DNA of 64,000 nt, from assembly GCA_016712145.1 (NCBI GenBank), contig JADJRO010000001.1:2170501-2234500 (forward strand), read 5' to 3'. The notes under the pieces were generated by a model that ran no database searches, was not told the DNA's origin, and saw only the letters and a program-made list of their open reading frames with translations. Numbering within the stretch: position 1 is the stretch's first letter; each line of letters opens with the position of its first letter. The translations under genes were made by a program, and so were the position numbers. Origin of the DNA: Saprospiraceae bacterium. GTDB lineage: Bacteria; Bacteroidota; Bacteroidia; Chitinophagales; Saprospiraceae. This document shows positions 29,524 to 37,675 of the stretch, piece after piece.

Positions 29524-31131
29524 CTAATTATAGATAAACTGGAATTGTTCTGTAATCATCCCTTGATTATTTGTCAGGAACACCATGTTGAATGACTCAA
29601 ATGAATAAAACCTGCCTAGAGAACTCGTTTGTTGTGATTGACAGGCTGGATCCAGTTCTCTTTGCATTTTTTGAAAATCTTGAATGCCTTTTGCATCTAC
29701 TTTTTTCCTTATGATTGAAAGCAAGGGCACCTCTTTATTTTTAAACAAATAAATTTGTTTGTCTGCTTCTATTTTATATTTTAGCTCGAGCACATTTGGA
29801 CCTGAATTAAAATTAATCAAATTGGCTTCTGAAAAATTTTCATTAAATAACTGCGTCTTATTTAAGTTTGCTTCAGCAGATGGTATACATGCGAATGGTT
29901 GTAAAAGCTGTTGCTTGATTTTATCTTTTTTCAAATGGTTTCTGTATAATTCCAAATTATAATTTGCATTTGATGCTAAATCTACCTGCTGCCTTGGAAT
30001 ACTTGAATTAAAATATCGCCTGGCACGTTTATTCTTTAGCAAGGCATAACTTATTCCAATCGCCTGATTAATTTGAAAATTATTTGAAGCTATTTTAGTG
30101 CTTTTTTTATTAAAAACCTTGTCAGTTTCATAAAATCGAACGGCTTCCTCCGGTTGATTCATCAAATTGTAGCAGCTGATCATGTGAATTTTAGCCGGAA
30201 GGTATGCCTGGTTTAGGCTAAGTGCCGATTCAAAACAGGTCTTTGCTTGTTTAAGCAATTGCATCCGTTTTTGCAAATCTTCAGAAGTCAGGTCTCCCCT
30301 TGACTTATTAAATTTTTTTAATCTGGAATTTTGATCCAGTTCTAAAGGATGTACATAAGCATCTGTTTCTTCATTGTAATAGCGCATTGCTTGCAATGCC
30401 AATGCAAGCCCTTTGTTGTTATAAATTTCCAATCCCTGGTAATATTGCAAAATATAATCGTAAAGACTTTGCGCCAATTCATATTCAGATTTTACTACCA
30501 GCCAATTTGCATTTTCAAATACCACTAAGAGATGTTGTAGTTGGGTCAATACCTTTTGAGCAGATTCAACCCGTTTATATTTAGGTGGATAAGCATCCAT
30601 TGGCTTATCCTCAATATGATAGGTGTCGTAAATTTTTTCAATTAACCCAGAAAGAACCTGTTGCGTTGGATAACCTGAAAGGGTTGCAAGAAAGGATCCT
30701 TGTAAATCAGCAACTTGCTCTTCCCGTTCGTTTGGAATAAATGAACCCGCATAGTTTAAATAACTACTGGGAACCAATCCAAGATTTAAATCTTTATAAA
30801 TTGCATGTGTTAGTTCGTGGCTAATAATAAATGCCAGTGCATTTAAGGAATCCTTTCCAAAGGAACGGCAAATTAAATACAAAGCATCCTCAATAAATAT
30901 GGTATTTGAAGATGGAACGTATTGTGCAGCCAAGGATTTACTTGGTAGAATTATTAATTTAGGTTTCTGAATTTCAGGATATGCAGAAACTTCATAAAGT
31001 TTATCAAGAATTTTATTTGCAACTTGTTGCTTATACGTCTGAGGCTGACCCGCCCCACCAAAACAGAAAATAAAAACCAAATAAAAAATGGAACTCAGTT
31101 TGTGAATCGATCCTGGGTATTTGGACATCAT
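29524..31131 (-). CDS. M48-type metalloprotease with TPR-like repeats (paralogue)
   Basis: 535 residues with signal peptide (about 11-29, SSIFYLVFIFCFGGAG). The zinc motif HELTH is at 105-109 (LAFIISHELTHAIYKD) and the third-ligand region reads REEQVADLQGSFLAT. A helical repeat region follows (ELAQSLYDYILQYYQGLEIY, CFESALSLNQAYLPAKIHMI). The C-terminal domain differs from that of the M48 gene at 24449, but the N-terminal halves share the layout and many positions, so they are paralogues. Its ATG overlaps the anti-sigma gene stop (ATGATG), showing translational coupling. Substrate unknown; likely periplasmic. Confidence 0.82.
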   Translation of the reverse strand: MMSKYPGSIHKLSSIFYLVFIFCFGGAGQPQTYKQQVANKILDKLYEVSAYPEIQKPKLIILPSKSLAAQYVPSSNTIFIEDALYLICRSFGKDSLNALAFIISHELTHAIYKDLNLGLVPSSYLNYAGSFIPNEREEQVADLQGSFLATLSGYPTQQVLSGLIEKIYDTYHIEDKPMDAYPPKYKRVESAQKVLTQLQHLLVVFENANWLVVKSEYELAQSLYDYILQYYQGLEIYNNKGLALALQAMRYYNEETDAYVHPLELDQNSRLKKFNKSRGDLTSEDLQKRMQLLKQAKTCFESALSLNQAYLPAKIHMISCYNLMNQPEEAVRFYETDKVFNKKSTKIASNNFQINQAIGISYALLKNKRARRYFNSSIPRQQVDLASNANYNLELYRNHLKKDKIKQQLLQPFACIPSAEANLNKTQLFNENFSEANLINFNSGPNVLELKYKIEADKQIYLFKNKEVPLLSIIRKKVDAKGIQDFQKMQRELDPACQSQQTSSLGRFYSFESFNMVFLTNNQGMITEQFQFIYN

Positions 31132-31940
31132 TTTAGCTCTGCCAACAAACTTCCTGCTTTAGTAGCCATATCTGAATACGAGCTCTGAGACAATTCTCTC
31201 AACAAAGCCTTCGTGCCTTCAATATTACCGCCCGATTGCATATTAGACAATGCTAAATACCATTTAGACTCTTCTCTTAATTCAAAACTCCTGCTATTTG
31301 TCAGTGGAATCAACAGGTCAATTGCACTTGGGATTTCGTTTACCTGAATAAATGCCAATGCAAGATAAAAGGATCCAGGATCAGCAAGCACAGCTTGAGA
31401 TTGTAAAGGCTTTAAAAACGATATCGTCTGACCATAATTTTTTTGTTGAAAAGCTTGCAATCCAAGATAAAGGCTGTCTTTATGCAAGGTATCTGAATTA
31501 ACCAAACCGGTAGGTTGGTAAAAAGTTAGAAATTTAGATAGTAATTTCTCATCCACTTTATAATACGTAGCATATGTTATAACAGGATTTAACTTGGCAT
31601 CCGGCTTTAAAAAAATATACGCTGTTACTAAAATCGCAATTGAAGCCGCCAAACCAATCCATTTCAAATTATTCGTATTTCCAATAAAACTTTTAATTAC
31701 GTGGCTTCTATTAAAATATCCTTCATGCTCGAGCTGTTTATCATACGACTTTATTTTATTCTTTGTTAATTGATCTCCCCAACTTTCAATTCCCTCTAAT
31801 AGCATTTGGTATTCCTTGAGTTCATTTGCCAATTCTTTATTGGTTATTAAACTGGATTCAAATGCAATTCGTTCATCTGCAGTCATCTCCTGATCGATGT
31901 ATCGTATAATTTCAACTTGATATTTTAGGTCTTCATTCAT
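31128..31940 (-). CDS. Probable anti-sigma factor with TPR-like periplasmic part
   Basis: 270 residues. The N-terminal 80 residues look like a cytoplasmic sigma-binding segment (IIRYIDQEMTADERIAFESS, ELANELKEYQMLLEGIE), matching the short anti-sigma heads of Bacteroidota. One TM helix is at about 92-110 (WIGLAASIAILVTAYIFL). The C-terminal 150 residues are helical repeats outside the membrane (YLGLQAFQQKNYGQTISFLK, PGSFYLALAFIQVNEIPSAI). It follows the ECF sigma gene by 12 bases and is coupled to the M48 gene. The role as membrane anti-sigma factor is inferred from architecture and position; no zinc-binding HxxxCxxC motif is seen. Confidence 0.78.
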   Translation of the reverse strand: MNEDLKYQVEIIRYIDQEMTADERIAFESSLITNKELANELKEYQMLLEGIESWGDQLTKNKIKSYDKQLEHEGYFNRSHVIKSFIGNTNNLKWIGLAASIAILVTAYIFLKPDAKLNPVITYATYYKVDEKLLSKFLTFYQPTGLVNSDTLHKDSLYLGLQAFQQKNYGQTISFLKPLQSQAVLADPGSFYLALAFIQVNEIPSAIDLLIPLTNSRSFELREESKWYLALSNMQSGGNIEGTKALLRELSQSSYSDMATKAGSLLAELK

Positions 31941-31952
31941 TGCATTTCCATT

Positions 31953-32537
31953 TTATTGGTTCATGATACGATAGCCCGGTGAATCAACAATCATTTTTCG
32001 CATTCCTTGCAGGCACCGGTGCTTCTTAACTTTAATAAACTGCTCAGAATAACCCGTTGCGCCAGCTATTTCCAAGGCAGATTTTTTTAAATAGAATGCC
32101 AGATAAATAATCTGCCTGCATTCTTCGGTAATTTGATCCATGGTTTTACAGATTAAATCAATCAAACTGTCCTTTTCTTCATTTTGCTGAATTTCTTGTT
32201 GAGAACCATCTTTAATGGTGTCAATAAAATTATCATCCGGCATGCTTACTAGCTTCCGGTCGCGCAATTTTTTTAACCATAAATTTTTACAAATACCATA
32301 TATATAGTTTTTTTCACTGGTTTCAATTTTAAAATCGGGTTTCTGAAGTTGTTTGTAATACACCAATGCCAATTCCTGAAACAAATCACGGGCATCCTCC
32401 AAGCTCCCACTGTTTTTCAAAATATGATTTTTAACATCATCAAAATAATGTTTGTATAAATTTTTTATGCGCTCATCCAATTCCTGGGTTAAGTCTTGCG
32501 CTTTAAATACTTGATAATGTTCTTCTACCTGATTCAT
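31953..32537 (-). CDS. ECF-type RNA polymerase sigma factor
   Basis: 194 residues. Region 2 contains GSLEDARDLFQELALVYYKQ and EKNYIYGICKNLWLKKLRDR; region 4 contains ECRQIIYLAFYLKKSALEIA and YSEQFIKVKKHRCLQGMRKM. This is the normal two-domain ECF layout. It is embedded in the protease operon between an unknown secreted protein and its likely anti-sigma factor, so it probably controls this cluster and other envelope genes. The protein is lysine-rich and somewhat diverged, and I do not assign an ECF group. Confidence 0.9.
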   Translation of the reverse strand: MNQVEEHYQVFKAQDLTQELDERIKNLYKHYFDDVKNHILKNSGSLEDARDLFQELALVYYKQLQKPDFKIETSEKNYIYGICKNLWLKKLRDRKLVSMPDDNFIDTIKDGSQQEIQQNEEKDSLIDLICKTMDQITEECRQIIYLAFYLKKSALEIAGATGYSEQFIKVKKHRCLQGMRKMIVDSPGYRIMNQ

Positions 32538-32568
32538 TGTTTCTTATAAATCGAAATGTATATTGTAA

Positions 32569-34118
32569 TTATTTACCACTTATTCTGTAGGATACTCCGA
32601 AAAAATATCCCAAACCATATTTCTTTTCTGTTGGAATTACACCATCACCGAGGACAACGGATTCTCCTACCTGAAGCCCGTTTGTCAATCGTTGAACTTT
32701 CGAAAACATCATGCCACCTGAAAGCAATATAGACTGACTACGGCCAACATAAACACCGGGGCCTACTAAAAATGTAATATTATCAACATATTCGCTATTG
32801 GTAACAGGAACTCCAATGCCTAAAGAAAGTACTGGAGAAACACTCCAATTAAAATCAAAGCTCAAATTAAATAAAGACGACAATACCAATGAATAAGGAT
32901 CTGCATCCTGGGCAGCCAATTTATCTCCTTTCAAAAAATATCGCTTTGGCAATTGGTTAAAGCGGGTGCCGCTTAAACCCATGGTTGAAGTAAATGCTGT
33001 ACTTCCATAAGTTCTAATTCGCACTTCTTTTGTTTTATATAAAACTTCTGAATAACCTGTAGCACTTGTTGTATCAGAAACCAACTGATACAATTGCAGC
33101 GTATAGATAATATAGCGTTCACGAACCGTTTCATAATGTGTAAAAACAAAATGATTATTATTTATTTCAATATACTTTAAATAATATTTTTGAATACTGG
33201 GAGTAAAATCTAATTTGCTGATAGTATCTCCAACTGCATTTTCTACGAGTTGATTTAAATTTTTAAGAGCCCCTTCATTTTGCGATTGACTCAACTCCAC
33301 TTTTTTAAGCAAAGGATACAACTCATCAATTCCATGATCAGTGTTCTTTAAATTTACTAAAATTGAATTTAGTTGCTTGAATTTTTGTTCATAAGCTTGA
33401 ATGCTTCCTTGTAAAGATTTTTGTAGGAACGGAATTTCCAATAATTTCTCATTTAAAGCAGGAATATCAGTCAATCCAAAAGAGTTCTTCCCATCAAGAA
33501 GAAAGATTTCATCAAAATAAGCCAGTACCAATTTCTTAATTTCTGTTGGAGCCAGGCTATTTAATTTACAAAGTGTATTAATAAAATCCGGACTGGTCTG
33601 AAGCACGGCTGCAGCTTTTTTTCGCTTGTTAATTTCAAGAATAGCCATATTGATTGCTGCTTTTTCCTGCTCCATCGATTCCAATTGCTTTTTAAAATTT
33701 TCAAGATCTTCCAATTCACCACGAGCGGCTGTTGTTCCTTGCAAACCAGTTAGACTTGACAATACTGATCCAAATACAGGAATGTTAAAAAAGGAAGACC
33801 GGCTCCACCTCCTGCACCCGGCATTAAATTGCCTAATATTCCAGGTAACAAACTTTTAAAATTCGAAGAATCCTGGCCAAAAACACTGCTCTCAATTTTA
33901 TATTGCGCTACTTCAAAATTGGCTTTGTAAATATAATTATTGTATTCCTGTAAATGGAAATACACTTGTTTTCCTTTTTTTACAACAGGATCATCGATGC
34001 CTTTACCATTTTTCATATACCAGATGCTGTCTTTATGTACATCATAATAGATGTGTAAATCCTGACTATACATCCGGTTTACAAAAATCACTAAAATAAA
34101 AAGTATATTGAACTTCAT
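32569..34118 (-). CDS. Secreted coiled-coil/beta-barrel-like protein, frame broken at a T run
   Basis: Read as one gene of about 516 residues. The first 122 codons give a signal peptide (MKFNILFILVIFVNRMYS), a beta-rich stretch (DVHKDSIWYMKNGKGIDDPV, VYFHLQEYNNYIYKANFE) and the Gly-rich MPGAGGGAGLPF. At 33787-33792 the minus strand has six T; one more T would continue into NIPVFGSVLSSLTGLQGTTA. A coiled coil follows (DLENFKKQLESMEQEKAAIN), then helices, and a C-terminal strand pattern ending YGLGYFFGVSYRISGK that could insert into the outer membrane. Function not recognised. It is the second gene of the minus-strand protease operon, 11 bases after the first caspase gene. Confidence 0.7.
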
Positions 34119-34129
34119 ATAAATTTGAT

Positions 34130-36130
34130 TTATTCGTAGATTAAAAAACTTTCTTTGTTAATATCAATTTCTGAACTTCCGAGATTAAGGACCCGACTGC
34201 CTCTGGTTCCGATGACTTCATCAGACATTGTTTCTTTATATAATTTTTCAAATGGACTTTGTTCAATTCCTCCGCGTGTACCAAAAACGGCTCTCAAATC
34301 CATTGGTTTGTCAGATGCAATTAATTTGAAAACTTCATTTCCTAATGGTGGTCCAATTTCCCAAGTTTCTTTTATAAATAATTTCTGATCGGGTGTTATT
34401 CTAAATTCTTCGGGAGTCTGAGATTCGTTGGGCACTATTATTTTAGAAATGTTATCAGGTTGAATGTCAAAAATTGTAAAATACGCTGGCTTAATTCCGT
34501 TGTTAATAACTATTATATGAAAGGAATCACCCACTTTTAATTTTTTTACACCAAATGAATCGGGCATCAATTCTTTTAATTCATCGACATTTGTAATATT
34601 CCTGTTTGTTTTTGTTGGGATGATTTTAAAACTCAATTTTAAATCCTGTCCCTGTAATTCAAGTTTTCTAATAAAACGTCCCTTTACATATCTCTTAATC
34701 GTGTTTATATAATTCTTGAATTTAATTTCTCCAGCAGAACCAATTTCTGTTGTATCCAGATAATAATTGTCAAATGTTTTTAAGTAGATAATTTTAGGAT
34801 TCAACTCATCTTGTTCAATACTTAAATCCGAACCTTCTTGTTTAAACTCGATAAATGGTAAAACTCCCAATTTATCTTGAATAGATTTGTTTAATGTCGG
34901 GTCTTTTACTAAAATTCGCATACTTATTTTGGTTTCGCCCATACTTTTTTCCAAAACAAATACCCAGGAAGTTTTTAATACTTCCGGATTTATACTACTA
35001 TCTAATTTGACTTTTGATTGGGCGGCTTTGCTTAAAATGACTGTTCCAGTAACTAAGGGCTGCGCTTTTTCAATATCGCGGGTATCTATTGGATAAAATC
35101 CCACTTTTGAATTTTCAAATAAATTATGCAATTGACCTGCATTGATTAAAACCTGATCTGGTCCAATTACACTTAAGACTTTATAATATTCTGCATTTGC
35201 TAAGGCTTTTCCGTTTAATACTTCCATGTCCAAATCCCCTTCTGCTTGTGGATTTTGCAAAGGAGCGATGCTTGCCATTTCATTTCTAATTTTATCAAAC
35301 AAACCCCTATAAGAAGTTTCCTGCCCGATTTGCACCAGATTTTTTGAAAAGGCATAAGACAAGGAGCCATAACTCACTTTTTTGTCATCGGTCATTTCGT
35401 AGTTAAGCTGGTTTTGTGCTGCACCAAAAAAAGCAACGAATGGAGCCAAGCCAGTAGTACTCGCCTGTTCCGTTTGCTTAAATTCTTTAGTTAGACTTTT
35501 CTTGTTTAAATTTTCTGTATAGTTTTTTGAAGCCATCACTTCGGTTGTTCCTCTGGCTAAAGCCGACCCACGGGTTCCGGTTCCAGAATGACAAGCATCC
35601 AGAAGCACAATTAAATGACCATTCGGTCCTAATTTTTTACGGACATCCGTCAAGGCACCGTTTAGTTCGTCGTCAGATATTAATCGCTCTCCTTCGTATT
35701 GACCCTCAACGTATTTTTTCGGTGAATCAAAAGGCACAATGCATTCATCCAAACCATCCACTTCGTCGCCATTTTTATCTTGCATTTGTTGTCCATGGCC
35801 TGAAAAGTGAAAATAAGCGATATCCCCTTTAGACAATTTACCAGTAAAATCGACCTTAATCATTTTTAAAATATTGGCTTTGGTCGCCTGATCTTCTGAC
35901 AATTCAAGGATGTTTTCCTTATTAAACCCTTGAGCCTGAAGCGATTCACGCAACAAACCCAGATCATTTGATGAATTGATGGTTGCCCATCCACCTTGCT
36001 CCGGATATTTTCCGATTCCAATCAACAATGCCTTTTTAGTCGCCTTTTGCCCTTGGGATTTTACTGAATTCAATAAACATAAGCCAAGAATGGCGATTAT
36101 AAAAAAGGATTTACAAAATCTAAAAGACAT
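34130..36130 (-). CDS. Exported metacaspase-like protease with DUF4384-like tail
   Basis: 666 residues with signal peptide (about 1-26, FFIIAILGLCLLNSVKSQ). The caspase domain spans about 32-290: KKALLIGIGKYPEQ, catalytic His in FHFSGHGQQ (H112), the acidic metacaspase stretch DKNGDEVDGLDECIVPFD, and catalytic Cys in VLLDACHSGTGTRG (C180). The last 200 residues resemble DUF4384 domains (VGDSFHIIVINNGIKPAYFT, WEIGPPLGNEVFKLIAS). It is the first gene of a six-gene minus-strand operon and is divergent from purD across 244 bases. Metacaspases usually need calcium and cleave after Arg/Lys; both are inferred here. Its location outside the cytoplasm follows from the signal peptide. Confidence 0.88.
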   Translation of the reverse strand: MSFRFCKSFFIIAILGLCLLNSVKSQGQKATKKALLIGIGKYPEQGGWATINSSNDLGLLRESLQAQGFNKENILELSEDQATKANILKMIKVDFTGKLSKGDIAYFHFSGHGQQMQDKNGDEVDGLDECIVPFDSPKKYVEGQYEGERLISDDELNGALTDVRKKLGPNGHLIVLLDACHSGTGTRGSALARGTTEVMASKNYTENLNKKSLTKEFKQTEQASTTGLAPFVAFFGAAQNQLNYEMTDDKKVSYGSLSYAFSKNLVQIGQETSYRGLFDKIRNEMASIAPLQNPQAEGDLDMEVLNGKALANAEYYKVLSVIGPDQVLINAGQLHNLFENSKVGFYPIDTRDIEKAQPLVTGTVILSKAAQSKVKLDSSINPEVLKTSWVFVLEKSMGETKISMRILVKDPTLNKSIQDKLGVLPFIEFKQEGSDLSIEQDELNPKIIYLKTFDNYYLDTTEIGSAGEIKFKNYINTIKRYVKGRFIRKLELQGQDLKLSFKIIPTKTNRNITNVDELKELMPDSFGVKKLKVGDSFHIIVINNGIKPAYFTIFDIQPDNISKIIVPNESQTPEEFRITPDQKLFIKETWEIGPPLGNEVFKLIASDKPMDLRAVFGTRGGIEQSPFEKLYKETMSDEVIGTRGSRVLNLGSSEIDINKESFLIYE

Positions 36131-36374
36131 ATTTATTGATTTATTAACTAGTACCCTGGCTATCCTAATGGTTATCAGTTTTTGTTAGCTGGATTAATTA
36201 AAATTAAGTTTGAGACGTCTAAAGTATTACAGAATTTTAAGTATTGCCCAGTTTGGTTAAAATTAGCTTTAATTGGCTGTTTTTTGACATGTTTTTAATC
36301 TTTTTCAAGATTTTTGAATGCATCGTTTCGTGAATTTGGGCTTTTAATTTGCCTACCTTCGCATGTTCAAAATT

Positions 36375-37666
36375 ATGAAAAAAAACGTAATGATATTAGG
36401 CTCCGGTGGCAGAGAACATGCCCTGGCAGCTAAAATCAAACAAAGCCCGCTGTTGGCAAATTTATTTACCCTGCCTGGAAACCCAGGAACCGCCTCATTG
36501 GGAATGAATTTACCGGGAAATGCCTCCGATTTTGATCTCATTAAGCAGCATATTCTTGATTTTAATATAGATATCGTGCTTTGTGGACCTGAAGTCCCAT
36601 TAGCGAATGGCTTGATGGATGTCATTTTAGAAACTGACTGGGAGGTAAAACCCATTTTAGTAGGACCCACTAAAATCGGAGCACAACTTGAAAGCAGTAA
36701 GGCGTTTTCGAAAGAATTTATGAAACGACATCATATTCCAACTGCTGCATACAAAACGTTTGAGCTAGAAAACCTGGATGCAGCTTTGGACTACATTCAT
36801 GAATTAACACCCCCCATCGTTTTGAAAGCATCCGGATTGGCAGCAGGTAAAGGAGTGGTAATTTGCGATGATCACATAACTGCGGAACAAGAATTGGTTG
36901 AATTGTTGAAAGGTCGATTTGGAGAGGCATCCCAAACTGTGGTAATTGAAGAATTTCTAAAAGGGATTGAATTTTCTGTATTCATACTCACCAATGGAAG
37001 TCAATATATATTACTCCCGGAAGCCAAAGACTACAAACGAATCGGAGAAGCTGATACCGGTTTAAATACAGGTGGGATGGGAGCCATTTCACCAGTAGCT
37101 TTTGTGGATGATGCCTTGTTGACAAAAGTTCGGGATCAAATTATTCAACCCACTTTAAATGGACTCATGGAAGAAGCCATTCCATATAAAGGATTTATCT
37201 TTTTGGTTTAATCAATGTAAATGGCGATCCGTTTGTTATCGAATACAATTGCCGGTTGGGTGATCCTGAAACGGAAGTTATTATGCCCCGTCTAAAAAAT
37301 GATTTAATCCACCTGATCCAGGCTATGGACGAACATACTTTAAACGAAATCACTGTCGAAACCACTCCAGATTATGCGGCAACCATTATGTTAGTTAGTG
37401 CTGGGTATCCTGGAACGTATATAAAAGGTAAAGAAATTCAATTACCTGTTTTATCTGACCCGGACCAAATGATTTTTCATGCAGGAACTAAAGAACAAGA
37501 CTATAGCTTGAAAACAGATGGCGGTCGGGTATTAGCTGTTAGTTCGTTGGGTAAAACGATTACAGAAGCAGTTCAAAAATGCAATGAAATTGCTGAACAT
37601 ATACAATTTGAAGGCAAATATTACAGAAGAGACATCGGAAAAGATCTTGAAACTTTTTTGTCTTAA
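36375..37666 (+). CDS. purD: Phosphoribosylamine-glycine ligase, frame broken at a T run
   Basis: The enzyme joins glycine to phosphoribosylamine with ATP in purine synthesis. The ATG at 36375 gives MKKNVMILGSGGREHALAAK, the typical GARS start. The ATP-grasp part has KASGLAAGKGVVICDD, GIEFSVFILTNG and NTGGMGAISPV. The frame is lost at 37200-37204, a run of five T. Adding one T restores the family motif YKGFIFFGLINVNGDPFVIE, then CRLGDPETEVIMPRL, and a 430-residue protein of normal length. Since purD is a core gene with no other copy visible here, I read this as a missing base in the sequence. It lies 9 bases upstream of murF-alr. Confidence 0.92.
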
Positions 37667-37675
37667 ATTCAATTG

